From the NCBI GenBank assembly GCA_039619475.1, contig CM077116.1, positions 20,797,443-20,861,442 on the forward strand: a DNA stretch of 64,000 nt, read 5' to 3'. The position numbers and the translations under genes were made by a program. Shown here piece after piece: positions 46,495 to 57,639 of the stretch (the stretch's first letter is position 1; the number at the start of each line of letters is the position of its first letter). This DNA comes from Icerya purchasi. Lineage: Eukaryota; Arthropoda; Insecta; Hemiptera; Monophlebidae. The notes beneath the pieces are model-generated. The model worked only from the letters and a program-made list of their open reading frames with translations. It did not search any database and had not been told where the DNA came from.

Positions 46495-48022
46495 TGAACA
46501 AAACACCTGGTCCGGATGGAATAACGAACGAACATATTAAATTAGCGGGTAAAAGAATGATAGAATTACTTAATGTTCTGTTTAATTTAGTTTTAAAAAA
46601 TAGAAAAATCCCTAAATCATGGAAACAAGCAGAGATTATCTTAATATACAAGAAAGGAAAAAAAGGATAAAGTAGAAAACTATCGCCCAATAAGTTTAAG
46701 CGCTACGGTGTCTAAAATATTTTCTAAGAGCTAATAGGTTGAAACAAATACTAAATTTTGAACAATCTATAGAACAGGCTGGGTTTCGAAATGGATTCTC
46801 AACCATCGACCACTTACATGTGATAAATCAACTTTTAGAAAAATGTCAGGAATATAAAATAGGGATAAATTTAGCATTCATAGACTATAAAAAAGCGTTC
46901 GACTCGTTAGAGCACAAATATTTAGACAGAGCATTAAAAAATCAAGGAGTGTCCGGAAATTACAGGGAACTTATAAGGGATATGTACACGGATATGAAGG
47001 CAAGAATAGTAACAGACATAAAAGGCGAATATTTTAATATAGGAAAAGGGGTAAAACAGGGAGACCCATTATCTCCTTTATTATTTAACACTGCTTTAGA
47101 GGAAGTTTTTCGAGAGTTGGACTGGGAGGAGAAAGGTATAAGCATAAATGGGATAAAGTTAAATAATCTTAGATTCGCAGATGACGTAGTGATTATGTCC
47201 GACGATATAAACGAACTACAGAACATGCTAAATGATTTAAAGAAGGCGGGAAAAAAGGCTGGCTTAATTATAAATTTAGATAAAACAAAAATACTATCTA
47301 CAGACGAAAATAAAACAAGAATTACAATAGACAACACAGAAATCGAAAAGGCAGAGAGTATTATTTATTTAGGACAACTAATATCTCTAAAAAATAAAAC
47401 AAAAAAAGAAGTAGAGCGTAGAATCGCGCTCACTTGGAGAGAAAATACTGGTCACTGAAACATATTTTTAAGGGACCTTACAGAAATGAACTAAAAAGGG
47501 AAATTCTAAACGCTTGCGTCCTACCTACCTTAACATATGGAGGTCAGACATGGACAATAACAAATAATATCATGAATAAAATTGAAATATGTCAGAACGC
47601 ATTGGAGAGATCTATGATTGGAGTTAAATTAAGAGACAAAATAAACTCAAAAAAAATCAAAAACGAATTAAAAGTTAAAGACAATTTTACATGGGCAATA
47701 AGAAGGAAAATATGGGACTGGGCAGGACATATTGCAAGAATGGATTCCACAAGATGGACTAAAAAAATAACAGATTGGACGATATAGGCAAAGAGAAAAA
47801 GAGGAAGACCGGAAAACAGGTGGGAAGATTGTTTCGCTAAAATGTTAAAACACAAACAATACCATCAGGTGGCTTATGACAGACTAGAGTGGGCTCGGTT
47901 GAGGGAGGCCTTTGCTCGTTTTCAGGGCTAAATTAAATTATATAATAGTTTATTTACTTCAATGTATATTGTGTAACGTTATATCATAAGGCTAATAAAA
48001 TAAAAAATAAATAAATAAATAA
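46495..48022 (+). pseudogene. RTE-type LINE, 5'-truncated insertion with RT domain
   Basis: Plus-strand coding begins with the RT start KTPGPDGITNEHIKLAG and continues, through breaks near 46671 and 46728, into a 239-codon frame (46739-47458). It keeps motif A FIDYKKAFDS (about 46880), motif B GVKQGDPLSPLLFN (about 47050) and motif C RFADDVVIMSDD (about 47174). A frameshift near 47435 leads to the thumb and carboxy part (WSLKHIFKG, LTYGGQTWT, GHIARMDSTRW), then a TAG at 47785 and KRKRGRPENRW. The 3' end has a TAAA-rich tail. The endonuclease is missing. Perfect 12-base duplications prove a target-primed insertion. Catalytic aspartates are intact, but four breaks prevent a full product. Confidence 0.9.
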
Positions 48023-48034
48023 ATTTCGGGAAGA
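48023..48034. repeat. RTE target-site duplication, right
   Basis: ATTTCGGGAAGA, identical to 46483-46494. Confidence 0.85.
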
Positions 48035-48167
48035 AGCGGAGGTGAAAACTCAGCCATAAAACCTTCGTTGGGACAACACGAATACACCTTGAGTATTTCA
48101 GCATGACCTGCCCAGCAGTACAGGAATGTATACGGGACAAACAAATAAACAAACATTCATTTATTCA

Positions 48168-48173
<6 letters not shown>

Positions 48174-48210
<37 letters not shown>

Positions 48211-48240
48211 ATGTATGTATATATATATATATATATGTAT
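48174..48240. repeat. (TA)n/(TG)n compound microsatellite
   Basis: TA dinucleotides, then TGTGTGTG and TATG units, then TA again. Confidence 0.95.
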
Positions 48241-49667
48241 ATTGATAAATAATATTTTAAACAGGTTTCTTTTACAGATTTAGAAACGGTTTTGCATTTT
48301 AAATATTTCTTTGATAAAAATTTCAAAGAAAAACGAATTCCAAAGTCATGACACGAGGAAAGAGGTGTCCTAGTTGATAATAATTAGTATTAATTTATCA
48401 CTGTTTACATTACCGTTATACTTGACTAAAGGCAGTTTTTGTTTTATTTTCAGAAAGTCGCAGCGTGTCATCAGCATAATAACGTTTCTCACAGTAAGTA
48501 CATGATGCATTTTAATCGTTTAATAATCAAATCGATTCATCCTATTCGAGCCATCGAAATCTATTCGGTCTGTTAAAAGACTACCGTACCGGTTTAGAAA
48601 TTATGGCGTAAATTGTTTAACGTCAAGCGCTGTTAACGGTTTCTTCCGGAGAAACAAGGAAGTAACTATCATTATTTCCCGCTGTTATTTTCATTTTCGT
48701 TGTACTTATGTCGAGGCTATTCGAACCATTTCTTTTCTTGATTTATATTCATTTTTCTTGCCGCGTTCAGGTATATCATTGATTGTATTTCGATAGCGCT
48801 TTAAAATCAAACTTATTACGCTGATTTGCCTTTATGGAAAACTTTCGGAGTTGGCGAAAAGTTCAAAAAAGCACGAAAATTACCCGTCCCATCCTCTTTA
48901 CGACGCAAAATATCAGATTTCTTTTTGATTTAGTAATGTGTAAATGTAAATAATAGTTATCTTTAGCTGAACATACGCAATAACCTTGAGCGTATTGAAC
49001 ATTACGCTTGACTGAACTTGTTTATACAGTTAAGTGCTTGATTTCGTAATACGTTTAATGTTTGTTGGGCGCCTCACGAAACGGTAACATTTAAGGACTA
49101 TACGGTAGCATTTCATTGTTACGTTGATCCTGTTTTACGCTGCTTCGTTGGCCACAGCGTTTTGTAAATAACTCATCCGCTTACTGCACATGTTAATAAT
49201 TATTGTTATGATTTTTATTACCGTTGAAGATAATTTTTGCAAATGCATCTTTCCGTTCGATTATGACTGAAGATGAGAAAGTTTAGCTGTAGTCGGGCTG
49301 TATAGTACCTACTTGTTACACGTGTATTTTTGCATCCTCAATAGAAATTTGCGCGCTAATGGCGGGTTTTTGAAATATTCAACATCAAAAAGCGATAAAA
49401 AGTAATTTTCTGCGATACAATGTTTATATTTGTTGCAAATGACTAATTAAAAATGAAAAATGCGGATCATTTAAGGAAAAAAATGCGAGAGGAGAAACAT
49501 ACAACACAGATTGACACGCTAATATGAATATTGAACGCCATTTTCAACAATTCCTAATAGTTAAAAATCGCGTACTTTAATGGAATTGTACCATTGGAAA
49601 TAATCGTATTTTCGGAAAAAAATTTAAAATTTACTCGCCAAAGTGAAGAGTAAAGTAAATTTCATAA
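48241..49667. other. No gene recognised
   Basis: No motif, tandem array or repeat relationship seen. Confidence 0.5.
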
Positions 49668-49878
49668 TGGTCCTAAGCCTTAATGGGTATCTGATGAGAA
49701 TAATGGAGAGCCAGTTTCTTTCTACTTTTGCATTATCCGCCTTTACGATAATTCTCTGGTATAACCAATATTAAATTTCAGATTCGGTATAAATCTGAGA
49801 ACGACTTAGATTCGGAACGGCACTAGTTTCGATAACCTATGACAACTCTAACTTTTGGTAGCCAAGCACACCTCCCCT
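49668..49878 (-). mobile_element. Diverged second copy of the 21.3-kb SINE
   Basis: Aligns over its length with 21305-21577 in the same orientation. Shared blocks include TCTGATGAGAATA, TATCCGCCTTTAC-like, GTTTCGATAACCTATGACA and GGTAGCCAAGCAC. The tRNA-like head at the right end is truncated, so A-box residues are mostly lost, and no flanking duplication remains. It is clearly older than the 21.3-kb copy. Confidence 0.8.
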
Positions 49879-52360
49879 CTAGAACATTATTTTTTCATGT
49901 TCTATTACCTTTGAAAAAGCCATTGCAATTTCTAAAAGCAGGATACAAATCCTTTAGATTAGGTAACTAATAGACGTCCGTTCCGAGTTTATTTTGACTA
50001 CGATGTGTACACGCGTATTTTTTTAAGCGCTAGTATTATACAGAAATTCTGCGCAACCGTATGGTATCTCGCCGTGGTGTTTTCCTGTAAATTTCTCACT
50101 TAATTTAGTGACACCAAATGTCAGATTATGCCCCTTTTACAGATAGAAAAAATGTGCTGGAAACGAAAATTCTACAGAGATTTTATTAAAAAGGTAACGT
50201 TTACCTCTTACAATTAGTGAAAATAAATGCGTTAGATTTGTATTCAGTCGGTAAGGGATGTCCTCGGTAGTATAAACCGGCAGGTAAAATCAATTTATTT
50301 TACGTTAATGTTTCAGCAGTCGATGCGAAAAAGGTCATTTGTGCTATATTTTAGCTCGTGCAACGTTATACCGTAACATGATAAATGTCCGGAGGCCATA
50401 TTCCGTATTTTGAACCGTAATTAGAGCAGCCTTTCTTCTGCCGGTTTTATACCGTTCCTCGGAAGTTAGTATCCTGAAAAGATATTTGCAAGAGCAATAT
50501 GAAATATTAATCGAAGATGATTTTAAAAATATCTCCCGATAGAGTTATTGATAAAAGAACAATATCATCGCTAAAAATCTATGCACGGTTGAGCATATTA
50601 GACTGAACGAGAAAAGTAGTTGAAACGTGTCACACGAAAATGACTTCGATAAAAGGTGAAATTTATCTGAAAATTGATGATTTTACGTAAATACATAACG
50701 GATGAAATTCCTTTTCATTTTAATTTACTTTTTATGCTGTAAGGTGTGTTTTCTCTAAGGGTATCATTGAATCGTTTTTTTCTACTGAAATGAAGTTTTT
50801 TGATTTAAAGCTGAGAGTTTTCCGACTGTCTTCCTTAATTTAAGTTCCCCTGCTAATTAACTAGTGAACTAGAATTTATTTACAATATGGGGATCATTTT
50901 TTGGAGTTTAAACTTAAAACGTTCAAATTTTTTGTTTTCCTATCTTCCGCATTCTGTGTTTTTTAAAGGTCGGGAAACCATTTTGAACAAAACAAATTCT
51001 TAAATTACGTTACACCACCGAAAAAAAAGTCGTAATTGGAAATTTTAGTAAAAATTTTCGCCGAAAACGAAAAAGATTTAGAGAGAAAAGTCGTCAGCTT
51101 CGTTTGTTTTTGAACAAAAATTCGCCGCTTACCCTGAAAACACTTTTTTTCGGCGATTTCTTTTCCGCCTTTTTTTTTTTTTTTTATATATTATAGGCTG
51201 TAGCGGCATTTTCTTGTTCGCTTTTTTAATAAAGCAATTTACTACTCCTCCCGTAAAACGAACCGAAAAAACTAAATAACTTTTCGATTAAATTTAGAAT
51301 TTACATTGCGTTTCGCGAATAACGTTGCAGGTATTTTTGAACCGGCGAAATGATATAGGAAGCGAAACAATCAACAACAATCAGTACAATCCGTTTAATA
51401 TCGCTCGGATCTGGCGAAGAGAAAGAGCCTACCTGTGTGTGTGAAGAATAAAGGATTAACACGTAGACCGGGTGCTGATTAAATTTATTTTAGCCAATAC
51501 GTGCGTCGTATTAACACTGTAATCCGGGCAAGAGAAAAATGTCGAAACTTTGTTTGTGCGACGGCAGCAGAAGGGTGTTTTTCTTTTTTTTTTTTTTTGT
51601 AAAATATATTTTTAAACTTCTGTATGTTAACGCGGTCGATGTGTGGCTTACGGCATGGGAAAACCCGATAAAATTTCAAAATCCGGAAACAACCGGTTCT
51701 TAGTCGGGTTTTCGATTATAGAAATAAATTGAGTATTAAACTTTAGATATGGAAATAAAAATTATTTTAAATATAGCGGAAAGTTGAACGACATAAATAA
51801 AAATTAGCGTGTACAATTCTTTTTCATTTAGGAATTTATGAGGGGGGGGGGGGGGAATAGAAAATTAAAGGTAACTTGTAAATCTTGTTTTTAATAAAAT
51901 AATATTTGAGGAACATTTTTCACGAACAAACGTAATTTAGTGTACGGAAAATACCGACGATCGGAAAAATACTCCTCTACTGTGTTTGTATTGAATCACG
52001 GTGACATTGAATAAGTTTTCTATCGTCACCGATTTTTCACCGAACATTCATCATCATAGTGTGCCATACTTAATTCCTGAGCGTCGACGAATAGCTCTAT
52101 TCGTGTATTTCAGCTAAACAGAATAGACATAGTGTACATTAGGCAATTGTTGTTTATATGCAGTACGAATGTGTACACGCGCAAGACTACACTCGGAATT
52201 ATTATTGTGATTGTTTGATTTATATCCATATACAAATGCAGTCCTATTTATGTCTTTTATGTACTAACCAACATGCATGTATATGTATGTTTGCCATTGC
52301 CTTTCATATGAGACCCTATTAGCGAGTATTTAAATTCACATTTTTCCTAATAATTTCTAT
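49879..52360. other. No gene recognised
   Basis: T run at 51171-51185, G run at 51841-51856. Frames here are short. No repeat family recognised except possible body of the SINE head that follows. Confidence 0.45.
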
Positions 52361-52434
52361 CGTCGCTCGGAATGAAACCCGAGACCTCCGTAACAGGAGC
52401 CAAGCGCTCTAGCAGCTGGGCTATCGTGATGACC
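52361..52434 (-). mobile_element. tRNA-like head of a second SINE family
   Basis: The minus strand from 52434 has an A-box-like TAGCCCAGCTGCTAGAGCGC and a T-arm with a perfect 5-bp stem CTCGG/CCGAG around GTTTCATT. An anticodon-like arm CTCC/GGAG lies between. The acceptor stem does not close and the D stem is imperfect, so it is not a working tRNA. The head differs from the 21.3-kb SINE, so it represents another family or a tRNA pseudogene. Confidence 0.55.
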
Positions 52435-52526
52435 ACTCCATCTCTTTTTGGAAGGATGGCTATGGATTTCTCCCGTTGACACATTTCTCTCGACGCTGTA
52501 ATACTAATGCTACAATTGCCGCACCG

Positions 52527-52545
52527 ATCATCATCATCATCATCA
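52527..52545. repeat. (ATC)n microsatellite
   Basis: About six tandem ATC triplets. Confidence 0.85.
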
Positions 52546-52721
52546 CCCGGATGCTCTGTTAGTTCAACTTTCGATAATGTTCCTGCGGATCAAATAATTT
52601 CCCAAAATCACCTAGTAATCGTGCAGCCGACGTCGTTGCTATGAACAAACTCGACGCCCCGGGCGAATGTTCCAAGTTCGTTTTGTAGAAAAATTCCGCT
52701 TTCTAAGAATTTATACAATGT

Positions 52722-52760
52722 CATTATTATTATATTATTATTATTATTATTATTATTATG
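52722..52760. repeat. (ATT)n microsatellite
   Basis: About twelve ATT triplets with one interruption. Confidence 0.9.
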
Positions 52761-53404
52761 AGTTCTTTATATCGCCTTTCCGAAATTCTAGTCTCCGAAA
52801 AGTTATAAAAAGTTGTCCTGTTTTGTTACTTTTTATTTGAGCAAATAAAAATGTCAGTGCCTGCTTTTTGCGGAAAAAAAGATCTATATATTTAATTTAC
52901 TTTCGATTTTCAGGAAAAGCGATTTTTGATTCTATCCTTAAATTTAAAATTGATTTTAGAATTTGTAGAATTGTTCTTCTTATCTGATAATTTTTTTTAG
53001 TTTGTTGTTAATGATTTATATTACTTTCGATCTACAATTTGCTTTATTTGAATATTAATGTGAATGATATATTAAAAATGAAGGATATCATATAGGTATA
53101 ATTAAACATAAGCGTTATTGTAGAAGTTCTTTGTTGATTCAGTTCTTTTTCTTGTATAGCTGCTTGATCTCTAATCCAGAATCTTTCTGCTCTTCCTTAT
53201 TCGTTCTTGCTGCATATTTTTTGTTCTTGATATTTATAAAATAGCATATTTCGGTGTTGTATCACATTTTTTTCCCCCCTTTTACAAAATATTATATCGC
53301 TAAAGTGTTTCGTAATGACAAACTATATATTTGCAACACTTATGTGACCTATATTTTAGCATTGCTATTGTTAGATATCAGACTATTGCCTTTGCTTTGT
53401 AACG

Positions 53405-54165
53405 GTATTGTTCGTTTATAAAGTCCTCGGGGATGCCAACCGAGATCTTTTCAAATTCGTGGATTTAAATTGATTAAATTATTTATTCGATATTATTAAT
53501 TAACTAGGGAACAGAAAGTTTTTGTGGTTTTTTAAAATGTATATTTTCATTAATTCCCTACACTTATATTTCTTGAACGCCCGACCGCTAAAAAAACACA
53601 ACTAAGTATACGCGAAACGAAAACGAACGATACCTATTAATTACAAATAATATAAATTGGTACGTATCACTGTTTGCCGCCGGTGGTATAGGAAGGCGGT
53701 ATTGACGGTTTGTGGGTCCGATTTCTTTTATACGGAAGCGACTTCAGTTCGACTTGATTACGAATTTCGTTTCAACTTTTTTCTTTTTCTTTTCGACTAT
53801 TTATTATCGTGAACTGACTTTATAATTTGACAGATCTGACGAGCGATTTTACTGCTTCGCACTACAGACATTTCTTTCTCAAAGCGATTTCTTCACGATC
53901 ACGCTAGAACAGCGACGACTGCCTTTCACAATTCTTTTGACCGTGTCTCTTCGAACTTTTCTTCCTTTGTCTTCTTCGTGGCATATATATATGTTTACAA
54001 TATTTACAATGTAATGTACACATTAAAGCGTCTTTTTCTATGTTTTTAGGCGCATCAGCGCTAAGCCCGTGGACATAACTCGCCCGGTTGTTGTTTCGGT
54101 AGTGACTGGCCCAGTGACCACTTTTAGTGTAAAGGTTACTTTAGCTGCAACAATCTGTCCCCCAC
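53405..54165 (-). mobile_element. Dispersed repeat copy B, possible solo LTR
   Basis: 53405-53750 aligns with 7690-7990 (shared TTTATAAA, TTTTGTGGTTTTTT, CCCGACC and TACGTATCA landmarks). On the minus strand a plausible LTR start, TGTGGGGGACAGATTGTTGC, begins at about 54165, and a TATAAA lies near the other end at about 53420. If so the LTR would be about 760 bases. No internal coding region flanks it, which would make it a solo LTR. The upper half (53760-54165) has no partner in copy A, so the boundary is inference. Confidence 0.45.
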
Positions 54166-55383
54166 AGGACGATTAAATTGTAATAAGACTAACTTTTGGA
54201 TAACCTTTTTATTTCGTTATTTCCCTTATTTTTTAAGTGATCGTTATTCTTAAAATCGTTCGCAGCCTACTCGGAACTTTTGTATATCCCCGGGGAGACC
54301 GTGAAACTTATGCATAGCCGAAGTGGAATGCAAAATGCTTAGTGCAAGAAGTACCTCGTATCAACAGTCTTTTCCAGAAGTATGTAAAATTTTCGAGTAG
54401 GACTATTTTTGATTTTAAGAATGCCGTCTAAATAGTAATTTACACGATTTACTTAATTAACTAATTTCTGCGTGCTAAATGTTTAGACCCCTTTTCTTTG
54501 ATCTTTCTTTTTATTTTATTTATCTCGTTTTTTTAACGGTTCGTAAGTTTCTTGAATTTACAACATTATTATTTTCCCGTTAGACATAATTTTTCGAAAT
54601 CTTCATTAATATTATGTTTTCTTCTGATGTTTATAACTTTTTGACGTGCTTTAAATGTACAGTTTGGCACGTCTACGAGTTCTTCATTTTCGATGTAGGA
54701 ATTATTGTCCTTAATTTTAAATATTTTTTATTAAGCGGAGTTTTTACACGTTTTAGACGCATCAATTTCAGCGGAATGTTGTGAATGTTGTAATTTCTCC
54801 TCAGTAAATACACGCTACCAATTACGGTTGAAAGTCTGTTCTATATTACGCGAGTATTGATGAGATATTTTTACTAGGACGACATGTTTAATAAGGCAAT
54901 TCGTTACATTCCGAGAGGGGAGCCACGTAAAAAATCGAGTTTTAGTGTACTTTAATCTCTTATACATTTACGCTGCGGTTAAATAAAGCGCTTTCCACTT
55001 TAAAGCAGTTACAGTGATAAAAATGTTATTGCTCTACCGTACGTACTATGAACAATGTGTTTTACGACCGGATTATTCGCTAAAAATTATCGCCAGCATA
55101 CATGTCAAGCTGAAATTAAAATTTTCTGTTCATGCCGAACTAATTCAGATAGCTTTGCAGTAATTGGTTGTCTGTTTGCTTTGTATTTTCCTTTATTTTC
55201 TTTATTTATTTTTTTTTTTTTCAATTACCGCCGAAGAATAACATGAATTTAATTGTTAAATTAACATTTTGTTGTTGTTTTTTCCTTCCTACTATATAAA
55301 TAACCAAAGCTTATTATTGCAGTGGTAAAAGTCGGCTAATCGAGTAGATCAGTCCCCCAGCTCATTTTTGGTCGAAATTTTAG
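54166..55383. other. No gene recognised
   Basis: AT-rich; no supported feature. Confidence 0.5.
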
Positions 55384-55455
55384 TTCGTTCATTTTTTCCC
55401 TTATTCATAGTGTGTGAACTAACGTAAACTATGAATAAGAGCAAAAATGAACGAA
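55384..55455. repeat. 28-bp inverted repeat hairpin
   Basis: Arms 55384-55411 and 55428-55455 pair at 26 of 28 positions around a 16-base loop; the arm starts TTCGTTCATTTTT and ends TTATTCATAGT. No coding or flanking duplication was found. It may be a foldback remnant. Confidence 0.85.
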
Positions 55456-55663
55456 CCAATATGTCGGACAAAGATGAAACCGGCGCAAAAATAAAGCGAA
55501 CATTATATTTATATATATATGTAAATGTTACAGTAATATCGCACTTATCCGCAATCCTTTTTTAAGTTAATTATTAAAATAAATTTGGCGAAAGAATTTT
55601 TTTTATTCGTACAATGTAGGACTAAAGTTGTTTATATGTTTATAAAAATGTAACAAGAAGATC

Positions 55664-56640
55664 TTAATTTTTAATTTCATCAATCATTTCTGGTTTCAAC
55701 TTGTAATAAATCATAGTAGAAATCGAAAATAAGCTGAGAAATTTAACTTCTTTTTCTTCTTCATGTGTCAGCCGCCCGGCTAATTCGCCCCACCCGATAC
55801 GGTCCATTGCTGTCCTCTTCAATTCCGTGTAGTTCTGTAAGTTTGTTTCTTTCGAAAATGTTTCCATCAATGCCATCCGAGGATGCCCACGCAGTCTTCT
55901 TCCTACTATTTTTCCTTCAATAATGACTTTGATTATGCCATGTTAAATTAATCGCTGTGTGAATAGTGAATATTTATCTTTAAAAGCCTGCTTGCACATT
56001 ACCATCCCTTTACGTATTTCTGGCGTACAATCAAGGTTCTGAGTTACTATTTGTCCCAAGTATTTAAAAGCAGGTACCTGCTCGATGACTTTATTTTCCA
56101 GTCTGCTGCTGACGTTGGCATATATACTAGTACTATTACAATATTAACAGGTTTAGCCGACAACTTTACGCTCATAAGTATCTCAACGTCTATTATTGAT
56201 TTCGCAGCCGATTCCACTAGTAATAGAGCAACCCTTCCTTGTCCACCTTTACTTTTTGAGTGTATAACGTAAACTTGACCACTTGTGAATTCTCCATCAT
56301 TGTCCCATCTGGTTTCCGAAAGTCGTGTCTACGTTGTTACGTGACATTTCTAATTTTATATTCTCTAGTTTTCCTACTTTTAGCAACGTTCTTATATTCC
56401 ATGATCCAATACCTATACCGGACTCATTTTTAATTTTGGGGTTTTGCTGGTTGAAGATTGGGGACGCCCAGATTCGTCCCCCACCTTGCTCGACTCCGCT
56501 CACTTAAACGGCTCCGTGACTAGGTATTTCGTTTTGGCGTATCATTCTGGATTACTCGAAAAGGATACAACGGTAGCTTCTCCTTGCCTTCCGCCGGTTT
56601 TCTGTCAGGGTTGTCTCCCTTAGTTAACTTACCAGAAGTA
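55664..56640 (-). pseudogene. Internally deleted RTE-type LINE, RT core missing
   Basis: Minus strand from 56640: a 5' leader, then endonuclease blocks SWNIRTLLKVGKLENIKLEM (56430-56370), a one-base frameshift, SETRWDNDGEFTSGQ with the catalytic glutamate, and VNIVIVLVYMPTSAAD (to about 56101). The sequence then jumps to the RT thumb region ENKVIEQVPAFKYLGQIVTQ (about 56095-56040) and, after a second jump near 55960, to the extreme carboxy part EGKIVGRRLRGHPRM ... YTELKRTAMDRIGW (55918-55790). RT motifs A to C are absent. Two internal deletions have therefore joined endonuclease to tail. The copy cannot make reverse transcriptase. Confidence 0.8.
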
Positions 56641-57605
56641 TATTCAAAGTATAAATGTAAAACATAGAAAAAAAAAACTATAACGACATTTTCTAGATAG
56701 AAATTTTTCAAGCTGAGAAAAATAGTTAGACTTATAAAAGCATATCGATATAGGCAGAAATAATTAAAAAGTTTCGAAATGAGTTAAAACCAGAAGCGTT
56801 TCAAAAGTCTCCGCTACTACTCTACGGAGAAGTCCCTAATTGAGCTACAAAAAAAATGAACTCAGCATTCGATTCGCCATGAAATTCTTTATTTCTCTAT
56901 ATAATCGCGCCTTTATTATTTAAACATTTGTCGTAAGGATAAACACGAGTTTTTCTATGCCGAGCTGGTACTGCTGCGCGTTCAACTTTTCTAACCAGCT
57001 GGTCACGTTGTTCCTGAGTTTGTCGTCATTGTTGAATCGTCCAGCACAAGTTGAGATCTGAAAGCGTGGCGGAGACTTTTGAAAAGCCCCTCGTTTTTAC
57101 GATATCATAGCAAACAATAATATTAAGAACAATGAACATCTTACGCAAACATTTTAAAATAGATAATTCTCTACGATATTTAATAATAATTATAAAAAAA
57201 ACACACATTAAAGAAGTAGTGAACACATATTCACAATAAAAAATGGCTCTTCTTTCAAAGATTCTGTTATTATAATGAATCAATATTTTTATTAAATAAA
57301 TGTACCCTACCCGAAGTTTCGGGAATAGGGGGAAAAAAAAAATGGCTAAACGTATTCTTTTAAATAAGCACCAATTTACCTGCAAAATTAAAGCACTACT
57401 TAGAAATAATAAAATTCTTAGATAATTACGATTTATTAAATTTTTGCAGAAAATTATTATACCAGTAAAAGGTTAAAAGCGTTCTACTGATAATTTTTAG
57501 GCAACTTTAACGGATTATTAATAATCTTTTATAATTTAAAAAAAAAAAATGATATATTTATATATTATGTATATATATGAATTTATCATAACGTTAATGT
57601 AATTT

Positions 57606-57639
<34 letters not shown>

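Noticed and set aside
46960..47337. 125-codon minus-strand frame
   Set aside because: Complement of the well-supported RT domain.
56051..56507. Plus-strand frames of 73 and 60 codons
   Set aside because: Complement of the RTE endonuclease relic.
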